Part shown: one piece after another, positions 12,788-21,544 of the stretch
How positions within the stretch are numbered: the first letter of the stretch is position 1
Layout of the letters: each line of letters opens with the position of its first letter
Virus record (IMG/VR): IMGVR_UViG_3300026518_000030
Location: 1 to 36,417 of that record
DNA length: 36,417 bases
Direction: 5' to 3' (one strand)
DNA from: a virus
The notes under the pieces: model-generated
What the model was told of the DNA's origin: nothing
The model's input: only the letters and a program-made list of their open reading frames with translations
Database searches by the model: none
Translations under genes and position numbers: made by a program

Positions 12788-14026
12788 ATGGCTAACACAA
12801 TTAGTAACATTAAGGATGTCGGAGGCGTTATTGCGAAAGCTGGCGCTAAGGTATTCGAAGATAATCTAGGATTTGCCAAATCTATTGGCAAAGCTGATGA
12901 AAGTGACTTTAATGGTAAGAACGGTTATAAAGCAGGTGATACAATCTATGTAAACCAGCCTATGCGTTCACGTCCTACAAGCGCTTTTGACCAAACATCT
13001 ACAATTCAAGACGTTGTAGAAACAACTGCACCCCTTCCTTTGGATATTATCTCATCACAAGCTTTTGAGGTTAATTCTGAGGAGTTTGCAACTGATATCG
13101 GCATGAACCGAGTAATGCAACGTATCATCAAGCCTGCGGCTATTTCTATGGCGCACGATTTTGAAAATAAGTTGCTTGCAAAAGCCATTGATGGCGTATT
13201 TAACTCAGTTGGTACAGCAGGTTCAAACCAGTTTGATGTGGATTCAATTTTAGCGGCTCGTGAGCTTCTGAATAAAAACCTATGTCCGAAAGACGACAAG
13301 CGCTTTTTCTTGCATGATTCCACAGCGGGTCGCAAGGCGGTTAATGCTCGTAAGAGTCTTTTTCAGTCTTCCGCTGAAATTGCCAAGCAGTACAAGCAGG
13401 GTTTTGTTGGTATGGCTGACGGCTTTACATGGCTAGAAAGCGAAATGCTGAAAACTCACACAAACGGTAATGATGTGGCCTTTGAGGTTCGCACAACTGT
13501 TTCAACTGAGGGCGCAACATCACTTGTTGTTGAGGGGCTAACTACTACAACTGGAACAGTGACAAAAGGTACAGTCTTCACGATTGATAGCGTTTATGCT
13601 GTTCACCCACAAACAGGTGAGACACAATCCCACCTACAACAGTTTGTAGTGACTGCTGATGCAACTGCGGATGGTTCAGGTTATGCTACACTAAGCATTA
13701 GCCCAGCTATTTACACAAGCGCATCTGACGGTCTTCAAAATGTATCCGCTTTCCCTGCTGATGGTGATACAATCACCCCTGTTGGTTCAGCATCTACAGG
13801 CTACAAGCAGAACCTTGCTTTCCATGAAAGCGCGTTCCGCATGGCGACAGTGCCTCTTATTATGCCTAAGAATGCTGAATTTGCAGCGCAAGAGACATAT
13901 AAGGGTATGACGTTCTCAGTTGTTTATGACTGGGATCAGTTGAAGCGCTCTATGGTTCTTCGCTTGGATGTTCTTGGCGGTCTATGCTTTGAGCGTCCTG
14001 AGTGGGCTGTCAAGGTAACTGCATAA
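12788..14026 (+). CDS. Major capsid (coat) protein, P22-like
   Basis: 412 residues, about the length of P22 gp5 (430). MANTISNIKDVGGVIAKAGAKVFEDNLGFAK and GDTIYVNQPMRSRP at the N-terminus, with the telokin-like insertion region in the middle (VEGLTTTTGTVTKGTVFTIDSVYAVHPQTGETQSHLQQFVV, about residues 240-290), follow the P22 coat family. It forms the icosahedral shell with the HK97 fold. AAAGGAG lies ten bases before the ATG. Confidence 0.93.
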   Translation: MANTISNIKDVGGVIAKAGAKVFEDNLGFAKSIGKADESDFNGKNGYKAGDTIYVNQPMRSRPTSAFDQTSTIQDVVETTAPLPLDIISSQAFEVNSEEFATDIGMNRVMQRIIKPAAISMAHDFENKLLAKAIDGVFNSVGTAGSNQFDVDSILAARELLNKNLCPKDDKRFFLHDSTAGRKAVNARKSLFQSSAEIAKQYKQGFVGMADGFTWLESEMLKTHTNGNDVAFEVRTTVSTEGATSLVVEGLTTTTGTVTKGTVFTIDSVYAVHPQTGETQSHLQQFVVTADATADGSGYATLSISPAIYTSASDGLQNVSAFPADGDTITPVGSASTGYKQNLAFHESAFRMATVPLIMPKNAEFAAQETYKGMTFSVVYDWDQLKRSMVLRLDVLGGLCFERPEWAVKVTA

Positions 14027-14032
14027 TCGAAT

Positions 14033-14061
14033 GGGGTGACTGGCATTTAGTTGGTCGCCCC
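14033..14061 (+). terminator. Hairpin after the coat gene (weak terminator or RNA-stability element)
   Basis: GGGGTGAC (14033-14040) pairs with GTCGCCCC (14054-14061) through eight pairs, one of them G-U. The following run is only CGCTTT, so termination is probably partial. Such hairpins after a coat gene can lower expression of later genes or protect the coat mRNA. Confidence 0.5.
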
Positions 14062-14080
14062 GCTTTAAAAGGAGAATGTA

Positions 14081-14224
14081 ATGCTTACTTTTAAAAAAGA
14101 CGACAAAACAAAGTTTATTGAAAAAGACAGTAAGTTGATCCCTATTTTGGAAGCAGACGGCTGGGCAGTGGATAAGCCAAAGTCCGAACCTAAAAAGAAG
14201 AAAAAGAATGACGACAGCAAATGA
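14081..14224 (+). CDS. Small lysine-rich hypothetical protein
   Basis: 47 residues starting MLTFKKDDKTKFIEKDSK and ending in a run of lysines (PKKKKKNDDSK). Excellent AAAGGAG ribosome site. It lies between coat and the gp4-like gene and overlaps the latter by 17 bases. Short ORFs with a K-rich tail are common at this site in P22-like gene clusters; the role is unknown. Confidence 0.65.
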   Translation: MLTFKKDDKTKFIEKDSKLIPILEADGWAVDKPKSEPKKKKKNDDSK

Positions 14225-14891
14225 TATAATCAAGTCAGCATTTCGCATCGCGGGGGTAACTGTAAAAGGTGAGTCCCCCGATAGCGATGAAGTCCAAGAC
14301 GCTTTGGAAACCCTAAATGATTTAATTAATAGTTTATCGAATGATAGCTTATTTATTTATTCTAGGACAACTGAAAGCTTCTCGCTTACTGGCGCATCGT
14401 CATATACTATCGGTTCTGGTGGTGATTTTGACACTGTTAGGCCAATGAACATAGTTTCTGCTTACGTAAGGCAGGGGACTACAGATTACCCCGTTGATAT
14501 TATCACGGATGAAGAATATGCAAATATATCGCAAAAGAGCATTAATACGCGCCCTTACTTTTTGAACTACAATCCAACCTATCCTCTGGGCACAATTAAA
14601 GTTTATGGCCTTGGTAGCGGATATACACTTTTCCTAGTAACTGAGAAACCGCTAACGACACTCACCCTAAATGGTGTTGTATCCCTTCCGCAAGGATGGT
14701 TAAGGTATCTTAAAAACCAATTATCACTAGAAATCAGCGCAGAATACGGGCAACCGCCAAGTGAAGCTGCATATGCGATTGCTAAAGATGCGATGGGTTT
14801 GATAAAACGAAGCGCGGCGAAGAATAGAACAATGGACGCTAATCCTTTAGCGAAAGCAACGAATAACATTTATACGGGGTGGGGCGATTGA
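14208..14891 (+). CDS. Head-tail adaptor, P22 gp4-like
   Basis: 227 residues. MTTANDIIKSAFRIAGVTVKGESPDSDEVQDALETLNDLINSLSNDSLFIYS is the conserved N-terminal helix pair of the gp4 family, and LPQGWLRYLKNQLSLEISAEYGQPPS the conserved later helix. In P22 gp4 binds under the portal ring and seals it for gp10 and the tail needle. Position after coat and before a gp10-like protein supports the call. It overlaps both neighbours. Confidence 0.85.
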   Translation: MTTANDIIKSAFRIAGVTVKGESPDSDEVQDALETLNDLINSLSNDSLFIYSRTTESFSLTGASSYTIGSGGDFDTVRPMNIVSAYVRQGTTDYPVDIITDEEYANISQKSINTRPYFLNYNPTYPLGTIKVYGLGSGYTLFLVTEKPLTTLTLNGVVSLPQGWLRYLKNQLSLEISAEYGQPPSEAAYAIAKDAMGLIKRSAAKNRTMDANPLAKATNNIYTGWGD

Positions 14892-16291
14892 AGATAGGAT
14901 TAGTGGGAGGTTCTTACGTACAGAGGTCTTTGCCGTTTGACGCGCAGAGGAGTGTAAACTTGTATCCTATCTCAGACCAAGATGGCGCTGAAATCGCATC
15001 TTTACAAGGTACTGCTGGCTTATCGCTATTCACTAGTATATCAAGCGGAGGGATAAGAAACGGGTTTTACTCTGGTAAGGGGCGAGCTTTCTTTGTAAGT
15101 GGCGCGGCACTGTATGAGATAGACGAGATTGGAATGAAAACCTTTAGGGGTAACTTAGGCACGTCTACAGGCAATATATCAATGGCAGAAGATATAAATT
15201 CTCTTGCTATATGTGACGGAACAAAGCTTTATTCTTTAGAATACTCATCTAATAATTTTACGTCAATTTCTGCGACTGGCCTTCCTTCAAGTGTAGGTTA
15301 CGTGTCTAACATTGACGGTTATTTCGTAGTGAATGAAAATAACACAGGCAGATTTCATATATCAGCAATCAATGATGTATCATCATGGGGTTCGCTAGAT
15401 TTTGCCACAGCGGAAAGTGAACCTGATAATCTAGTATGTGCAATTAACGCTATTGGTCAACTTTGGCTTATGGGTACAAAAACGACCGAGATATGGGCAA
15501 ACACAGGGGCTTCTACATTTCCTTTTGGAAGAATTGCAGGGGCGGTTATGCAGGTCGGTATTTCTTCGGCACATAGCGCAATAGAGATAGACAACACGCT
15601 AATGTGGGTTGGTTTGGATGAGTATGGAGAAAGTATAGTATATAGGGCTTCTGGCTTTACTCCCCAAAGGGTATCTAATTCTATGATTGAGCGCAGAATA
15701 CAAGAAGCGGGAGAAAAGGAAGAAATAAAAGCGTGGGCTTATCAGGAGGATGGGCATTTATTTTATATATTGACAGGTGGCGGGCTTGAGACTTCACTTG
15801 CTTATGATTTAACTACAGGTTTGTGGCATGAGCGGGCATATTTAAACACGGATGGTAATTTCGAGCAGCATTTAGGTTCATGCCATATTTACGCCTTTGG
15901 GAAGCACTTAGTGGGCGATAGAAGAAACGGCAATATATATGAGCTTAGTTTGAGCTATTATTCAGATAACGGCGATGAAATAGCGAGGGAAAGAACATAT
16001 ACCCATATAATTGACGAAGGACGCAGAATTAGATATAATGCTCTTGAAATTGGATTTGAAACGGGTGTAGGACTACAAACAGGGCAAGGTTCAAATCCTC
16101 TAGTTTCCTTGCAGCTTTCTCAAGATGGCGCTCGCACATGGTCTAACTGGATTACCAAATCAATTGGTAAGGTTGGCAAGTACCAGACTAAAGTAGTATT
16201 TAGACGACTGGGAATAGCCGAGCAAATGACTTTCAAAATCAGAATTACAGACCCAGTTAAGGTTAATATCACGGGGAGTTATCTTTCATGA
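14888..16291 (+). CDS. Packaged-DNA stabilisation / tail hub protein, P22 gp10-like
   Basis: 467 residues from TTG 14888 (MKIGLVGGSYVQRSLPFDAQRSVNLYPI), preferred because GGGG lies just upstream and the family begins this way; a GTG at 14879 would add three residues. The motif SLPFDAQRSVNLYP and the later LWLMGTKTTEIWANTGASTFPFGRI are typical of P22 gp10. It closes the portal channel and carries the tail. Beta-propeller-like repeats fill the rest. It overlaps gp4 by four bases. Confidence 0.87.
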   Translation: MKIGLVGGSYVQRSLPFDAQRSVNLYPISDQDGAEIASLQGTAGLSLFTSISSGGIRNGFYSGKGRAFFVSGAALYEIDEIGMKTFRGNLGTSTGNISMAEDINSLAICDGTKLYSLEYSSNNFTSISATGLPSSVGYVSNIDGYFVVNENNTGRFHISAINDVSSWGSLDFATAESEPDNLVCAINAIGQLWLMGTKTTEIWANTGASTFPFGRIAGAVMQVGISSAHSAIEIDNTLMWVGLDEYGESIVYRASGFTPQRVSNSMIERRIQEAGEKEEIKAWAYQEDGHLFYILTGGGLETSLAYDLTTGLWHERAYLNTDGNFEQHLGSCHIYAFGKHLVGDRRNGNIYELSLSYYSDNGDEIARERTYTHIIDEGRRIRYNALEIGFETGVGLQTGQGSNPLVSLQLSQDGARTWSNWITKSIGKVGKYQTKVVFRRLGIAEQMTFKIRITDPVKVNITGSYLS

Positions 16292-16716
16292 CAACAAACC
16301 CGCCACCTATTTATGATATTTTAGTTGAAGAAACTGGAAAGCCAAAACTTTCTTGGATTAGCTTTTTTGATCAAATGTATAAAGGCGATGCCGGCACATC
16401 ATGGACACCGACATTTTCAGGTATGGGGACTTCTGGAACGCCCACTTATGCGGGTAAGTATATTAGAATAAGTGATTATTTGAAGTATTTCGTTATTACG
16501 GTAACACCAGCGACAAATACAAGTTCCACTTCCGCAACGACTTACTGCGATAACTTCCCATTAAATGTATCTACTGACGGGTTTTGCATTGCGGTAGGTG
16601 GCTCTGTTGGTGTTGGGTTAGGTATTGTTCAAGCATCAACGAATAGAATATACACGCCAGCATGGACGAATGTGACCGTACCTGTAACGATTATGGGGAT
16701 AGTGGAGGCATCATGA
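16288..16716 (+). CDS. Hypothetical structural protein, tail-associated
   Basis: 142 residues. Short N-terminal segment (PPIYDILVEETGKPKLSWISFFDQMYKGDAGTSW) resembling anchoring peptides of virion proteins, then a Thr/Ser/Gly-rich beta region like that found in phage fibre or spike proteins (FCIAVGGSVGVGLGIVQAST). It overlaps the gp10-like gene by four bases (ATGA). No exact family is recognised; tail decoration is inferred from composition and position. Confidence 0.6.
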   Translation: MTTNPPPIYDILVEETGKPKLSWISFFDQMYKGDAGTSWTPTFSGMGTSGTPTYAGKYIRISDYLKYFVITVTPATNTSSTSATTYCDNFPLNVSTDGFCIAVGGSVGVGLGIVQASTNRIYTPAWTNVTVPVTIMGIVEAS

Positions 16717-17171
16717 CGTATGAGATAAGAGGCGCTGGTATTGAGCAAGCAAAGGATGTTTTAAACCTTTTATATCCGCATTATTACGATGAAAGTATTC
16801 AAAAGAAAAACGGTTTAACTTTCGATATGGATACAGCTATTGGCACGGTTCTTGAGTGGATTGAAGGGTGTAAATGCGTTGTTGCATATAAGGACGGTAA
16901 GCCAGTTGGTTTTATGGTCTGGTATTTCATTAAGACAGTTTTTGAAGAGCAGGAAGCTGATTTAGTAATGTTCTTTGTTATGCCAAAAGAGCGCGGAACA
17001 GGCCTAAGTAGGGATTTAGCAAAGATATTTGATGAGGACTGTAAGGCGGGCGGCGTAAAGGCCGCGTATAACGGTTCTAGCTCAGGGGTGAGTGATAAGT
17101 TATATCATAATCTATTTGCTAAATATGGGTTTGATGTTTTGGGTACGGAGTTGGTGAAGTTCTATGAGTAG
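16713..17171 (+). CDS. GNAT-family acetyltransferase-like protein
   Basis: 152 residues. ATG at 16713 (GGAGG upstream, ATGA overlap) is preferred to an ATG 51 bases earlier. GNAT fold elements: MTYEIRGAGIEQAKDVLNLLYPHY, then VVAYKDGKPVGFMVWYFI, EADLVMFFVMPKERGTGLSRDLAKIFDE (acetyl-CoA loop, x-R-G-x-G) and YHNLFAKYGFDVLGTELVKF. It would transfer an acetyl group to an unknown substrate, host or virion protein. Its position within structural genes is known in some podoviruses. Confidence 0.8.
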   Translation: MTYEIRGAGIEQAKDVLNLLYPHYYDESIQKKNGLTFDMDTAIGTVLEWIEGCKCVVAYKDGKPVGFMVWYFIKTVFEEQEADLVMFFVMPKERGTGLSRDLAKIFDEDCKAGGVKAAYNGSSSGVSDKLYHNLFAKYGFDVLGTELVKFYE

Positions 17172-18219
17172 TTTCTTTAAAAGTGTTGTTAGAGTTGCTG
17201 CCCCCATTATAGGAACGGCTCTTGGTGGGCCATTAGGGGGGGCGCTCGGCGGCGCTATAGGGGGTGCGGCAACAGGGGGCGGCTTAAAGGGCGCTTTAAC
17301 TGGTGGTTTAGGCGGGTCTTTGTACGGGGGTGCTGGCTCATTAGGAAGCGCAGCAAGCGGGGCTTTAGGATTAAGTGGTGCTGCATCATCTGTGTTAGCG
17401 GGAGCGACTAGTGGTGCTGGTATTGGTTTGGCTTCTGGTGGTGATTTAAAGAGCGCATTAACTGGCGGCTTAACTGGTGGTATTGGTGGTTATACGAGCA
17501 GTCTAAGTGGTGGAGTGCCAAGCTTAGGTAATTCAGGAACTGCCGAGGGGCTTCTTAATGCGGGAACAGGCGCAGTAAATGGGTTTTCAACTGCAACACG
17601 AAGCGGTGGTTTATTGAGTAATTTAACAAGTGGACTGGGGCTATCAGGTGGTGGCGGCAGTTCTTCATTATCAGGAGTTTTAGGAGGTGGTAGTATGAAC
17701 CCGTTTAAGTTAGGGGCTTCGTTGTATAGTAATTATAGCGATAGGCAAGCAAATGATGAAATAATAGACATGCTTCGTCAAAAGTATGAGCAAGGCCAAG
17801 GTTATTTAAGCCCTTATCAAGAATCTGGGCAGCAAGCCAATACGCAGCTCTCGCAGGCTTTAGCAGCAGGATTTAATCCAAGCGACTTAGAAAATGACCC
17901 TTCTTATCAGTTTAGATTACAGCAGGGTCAGAATGCTTTAACACGCAGTTTAGGCGCTAGTGGATTGTCTCAATCTGGAGCGGCGCTGAAAGCCGCACAG
18001 GATTATGGACAGGGCATGGCATCGAATGAATATCAAAACGCTTATGGTCGGTGGTTGGCGCAAAACCAGCAACTAGCAGGATTGGCTGGTCAGGGTTACG
18101 GTGCAGCACAAGATTTAACAGGATTGAGTGGTGACTTAGGTGCAGCAGAAGCTGCAATAATAAAAGCTAACCAAGAAAGCAAGAATAAATTACTTTCAGG
18201 CTTGTTAGGGGGTTACTAA
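17164..18219 (+). CDS. DNA transfer (ejection) protein, glycine-rich
   Basis: 351 residues. Residues 10-180 are Gly/Ala/Leu-rich and weakly hydrophobic (APIIGTALGGPLGGALGGAIGG), a form that can insert into membranes. The C-terminal half carries DPSYQFRLQQGQNALTRSLGASGLSQSGAALKAAQDYGQGMASNEYQNAYGRW, the conserved core of phage DNA-transfer proteins. It is ejected with the genome and probably helps form the channel into the host. First of three ejection genes here; overlaps the GNAT gene by eight bases. Confidence 0.82.
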   Translation: MSSFFKSVVRVAAPIIGTALGGPLGGALGGAIGGAATGGGLKGALTGGLGGSLYGGAGSLGSAASGALGLSGAASSVLAGATSGAGIGLASGGDLKSALTGGLTGGIGGYTSSLSGGVPSLGNSGTAEGLLNAGTGAVNGFSTATRSGGLLSNLTSGLGLSGGGGSSSLSGVLGGGSMNPFKLGASLYSNYSDRQANDEIIDMLRQKYEQGQGYLSPYQESGQQANTQLSQALAAGFNPSDLENDPSYQFRLQQGQNALTRSLGASGLSQSGAALKAAQDYGQGMASNEYQNAYGRWLAQNQQLAGLAGQGYGAAQDLTGLSGDLGAAEAAIIKANQESKNKLLSGLLGGY

Positions 18220-19409
18220 TGCAGATGGGTTTAGGACGTGCAGCGATATTAGGAACGAATAGGAAGTCTATTGCAGATTTCACGCGAGAAGAAGAAGAAT
18301 TCAACGCTCGTAAGAAGCAGCGCGCTATGGCTGAACAAATGGGTGAATTACAACTTCAGCAAACTAAGCGTGACCTAGCTACACCAGCCGAGAGGTTTGG
18401 CGGTAATAATCAGTTTAGCTTAATTGCCAATGTTGCATACAAGGATGCGTTAGCTAAGACGGGTGATCCTGACTTAGCCGAAAAAATGGCAATAAACACA
18501 GCGTTAAAGTCGAAGCCGCAATGGACAATCATGCCAGACCCATCCGACCCCTATGCGCCCCCTATACTGCGTCAAACAGTGGGCAACCCAGTATTTGATA
18601 TTGACGACCCCATGGCAGCTTCACAGGCGGCAATAGGTCAAAGACGGGACGATATAGGCGCTAACCCAAATCAGCTCCCTGAATACCGAACAGGCGGCTT
18701 TAACCCTGATGCTGATCTACAGGTTAAGGACATGAACGAGGCAGATGTTTTGGCGGCTATTGAGGGTAGCACCCCTCTAAATACTCAAGGGGTTATGGAT
18801 GCAATGCAAAGCCCACAAGATATGACAGCCCCGACAAGACCAAGTGTGCCACAGCCTAACATTGACCCCCGCGCTATGGGTGCGCACGATGTGCAGAAGG
18901 ATGTTGCCAAGGATTTTATGAAGCTTCCAGCTGAGCAACAAAGACTTCAAATGCAAACACAACAGAAGTTGATGGAAGATCAAGCACTTGCCGAACAGAA
19001 AAAACAAAGAGAAAACCAAGAAAAGCTAACAACTTATAAAACGTTTGATATAGGGATAAAAAATATCGAAGATAAAATGTCAGAAACAATGACAAACCCC
19101 ATCACTGGCAATATACCAGCGATGACACCAGCGCAGCAAGGGGCAGAAGGTTCCGTAAAATTGTTAGCGCCCATTATGAAACAACTATTCAGGTCTGCGG
19201 GCGAGGGTACATTCACGGATAAAGACCAAGACATGTTAATGGGAATGCTACCAACAAGAACGGATTATCCGTCTGTTAGAAAACAAAAGATAGAAGTAAT
19301 CAAGCAAGTAGTGGCGGTGAAGCTCGGTATAGACCCGCAGCAATTAGATGGCGTGTATGGACAAACAAACAATATCAACGCAAAAAGTGACCCTTTAGGT
19401 ATTAGATAA
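18219..19409 (+). CDS. Internal virion / ejection protein 2
   Basis: 396 residues, polar, Gln/Met/Asp-rich and mostly helical (DFTREEEEFNARKKQRAMAEQMGELQLQQTKRDL near the N-terminus; a charged coiled coil around residues 220-275). The start overlaps the previous stop by one base (TAATG). In P22-type phages three ejection proteins are encoded together after the tail hub; this is the middle one. The call is by position and composition, not a motif. Confidence 0.65.
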   Translation: MQMGLGRAAILGTNRKSIADFTREEEEFNARKKQRAMAEQMGELQLQQTKRDLATPAERFGGNNQFSLIANVAYKDALAKTGDPDLAEKMAINTALKSKPQWTIMPDPSDPYAPPILRQTVGNPVFDIDDPMAASQAAIGQRRDDIGANPNQLPEYRTGGFNPDADLQVKDMNEADVLAAIEGSTPLNTQGVMDAMQSPQDMTAPTRPSVPQPNIDPRAMGAHDVQKDVAKDFMKLPAEQQRLQMQTQQKLMEDQALAEQKKQRENQEKLTTYKTFDIGIKNIEDKMSETMTNPITGNIPAMTPAQQGAEGSVKLLAPIMKQLFRSAGEGTFTDKDQDMLMGMLPTRTDYPSVRKQKIEVIKQVVAVKLGIDPQQLDGVYGQTNNINAKSDPLGIR

Positions 19410-21544
19410 TGGATATACAAACAATAAGACAAAGCTATCCGCAGTATAATGATATGAGCGACCAACAACTCGCTGATGCGCTTTATAATAAGCATTATTC
19501 TGATATGGACAAGTCTCAGTATTACCAAAAGATAGGAATTCAGGAAAAGCCGCGCCGTGAAATGGATTTCTCTGAAAGAATGGGCGAAAACTACCAAAGA
19601 AGAATTAAGAAAATGGAAGAAAGCGCACAGGCTTATGTGGGCGGCGAGCAAAGTATGGCTGAAACAGTGGCGCAGCAGGGGCTTCAATATGCCCAGCTTG
19701 CACCTGATATTGTAACAGAGGGGTTTGTTTCGGGATTTAGGGCGCTTCCTGATTTTATAGAGAAACCAATTAGAGAGGGGGCATCCAATGTCTATTCTAG
19801 TGTTGCGGATACTGATATTGGTCGTGCAGCGGGTAGCGGCATATCTAATGTCATTGGTGCATATCAGGATTTTGCAGAAGAGCACCCGCGCGCAGCAAGA
19901 AACATCGGGGCTATCGGTAATGCTGGGAATATCGCGCTCGCACTTACACCAATCAAAGGCGGGAGTGCTACTGCTAGAGCTGGGGAAGCGGGAAAGCAAA
20001 CACTAAAAACAACAGGGAAGATAGCGGCAAAGACAACCAATGTCGCCATGAAACCGCTTATAAAGAGCGGCTCTTGGGCAGCAAAAAAACTCGATGATGC
20101 GGCTGAGGCGGTAGGCGTTGGGATTAGCAGGAACTTGAGCAGGGCAGATATTCCAGCCCCATTGCAAAAACTAGGCGATGCCGAGCTTCTTTTTGTTAAG
20201 ACCTTGGCAGATGAGGGGGTAGGCTTTGATGATGCGTTGCAATCACTAGCACTGGCAAAGCAGTATAAGGCAACGCCTAGCGTGGGAGTGACTGCTAATA
20301 TCCCACAAATGCAAACACAGGGATATTTGATGTCAAGGGGTTCTGCTGGTTCAAGGGTGGCTGCGAAGGCTATCAAGGACATTGATGAGGTTCAGATACC
20401 AAGCTTAAATAAGGAACTAATAAAGCGGGCGACTGGCGGGCAGGACTTACCCGCTGAACAATTTGGGACTGTGGTTTCGCAGGAAGCTAAAAAGCTAGTT
20501 GATGCAAAGAAGATGAGATTAAAAACAAGGGCTGCACCACACTACAAGCAAAGCGTTGGCGTTGATAAGATGGTTCCTATAGAAAATGCACAAATGAAAA
20601 AGGCGCTAGGGAATAGATTGGTCGTGAAGGCATTGGATGATTTTAGAGCTGACCCTTACACGCTATCATCTGTCGCGGATGAATTGGTTGATTTAGGTAT
20701 TGACGCTGGGGATATTACGAACCTCCCCTACAACTCAACAGTATCGATGCACGCGGCGCGTGTTAGCCTAAGAAGGGCAGCGGATGAGGCCTTCAGGTCT
20801 GGCGATAAAGTTAAATATGGTGCGGTTAAAGGCGCAATGAGAGAGTTGGATGATGCTATAGAAAGTGCGTTTCCATCGTACAAAACAGCAAGGGGTATAT
20901 ATAGTGAAGATGCTGGCGCGTTAAAGGTGTTAATGGAAAGCCCAGTTGGTAAAATGTCTACATTTGCAGAGGGTAACTTTAGTAAAATAGCAGACGACTT
21001 AGCGAAGAAAGACCCTGCATATATTCGCAAGTTTATGAACGGTATCGGTGACAATCAAAAAATGCGCGATGCTGTGGCTGGGGCTTATATTAACAGAATA
21101 AGGGAGGAATCGCGAAATCAAGGGCGGCGGTTCGGTGATGCTCTATTTAGGTCAGAAGGCTCAGCAGAAAGGCTAAAGGCGCTTGTCGGAAGTAAAAGAT
21201 TTAATCAAATGCAGAAAGTCAATGAGGTTCTGGATAGCTTGGTAGCTACAAGGGGAATCCCATCGCAATCTATAACGGCAGCGGCGCAAAGCGTAAAGGG
21301 TGATATTGCTATGCCAAAGGATGCGCTGTCATGGATTAAAAATAAGGTTTCGCCTGATTTGATTAACTTAGTGCAAAAAGACCCAGCAGCAGCCGCTCGA
21401 TATAGTGAGCTAATGTTTACAGATGAAGGTTATAGATTCCTGTCAAAAATATCTGGAAAGACAAAGGAAATAAGCCCAAAAGACGTAGATAAAATGGCTA
21501 ATTTCTTAAACAAGAACGCGCAAGCAGTAATGGAGAGCAACTAA
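19409..21544 (+). CDS. Large ejection / internal virion protein
   Basis: 711 residues. The N-terminus IRQSYPQYNDMSDQQLADALYNKHYSDMDKSQYYQKIG is a short repeat unit found in large phage internal proteins that enter the host. A long Ala-rich helical body follows, with a hydrophobic stretch near residues 165-180 (NIGAIGNAGNIALALTP). It corresponds to the third, largest ejection protein of P22-like phages (P22 gp16 position). One-base overlaps at both ends couple it to its neighbours. No lytic transglycosylase motif is seen. Confidence 0.7.
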   Translation: MDIQTIRQSYPQYNDMSDQQLADALYNKHYSDMDKSQYYQKIGIQEKPRREMDFSERMGENYQRRIKKMEESAQAYVGGEQSMAETVAQQGLQYAQLAPDIVTEGFVSGFRALPDFIEKPIREGASNVYSSVADTDIGRAAGSGISNVIGAYQDFAEEHPRAARNIGAIGNAGNIALALTPIKGGSATARAGEAGKQTLKTTGKIAAKTTNVAMKPLIKSGSWAAKKLDDAAEAVGVGISRNLSRADIPAPLQKLGDAELLFVKTLADEGVGFDDALQSLALAKQYKATPSVGVTANIPQMQTQGYLMSRGSAGSRVAAKAIKDIDEVQIPSLNKELIKRATGGQDLPAEQFGTVVSQEAKKLVDAKKMRLKTRAAPHYKQSVGVDKMVPIENAQMKKALGNRLVVKALDDFRADPYTLSSVADELVDLGIDAGDITNLPYNSTVSMHAARVSLRRAADEAFRSGDKVKYGAVKGAMRELDDAIESAFPSYKTARGIYSEDAGALKVLMESPVGKMSTFAEGNFSKIADDLAKKDPAYIRKFMNGIGDNQKMRDAVAGAYINRIREESRNQGRRFGDALFRSEGSAERLKALVGSKRFNQMQKVNEVLDSLVATRGIPSQSITAAAQSVKGDIAMPKDALSWIKNKVSPDLINLVQKDPAAAARYSELMFTDEGYRFLSKISGKTKEISPKDVDKMANFLNKNAQAVMESN

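Noticed and set aside
19265-19999. 244-codon open frame on the minus strand
   Set aside because: It runs antisense to two well-supported ejection-protein genes, has no ribosome site, and its translation is Cys/Leu/Ile-rich without domain features.
19864-20382. 172-codon open frame on the minus strand
   Set aside because: Antisense to the large ejection protein; Ala/Ser/Pro composition mirrors the sense codons.
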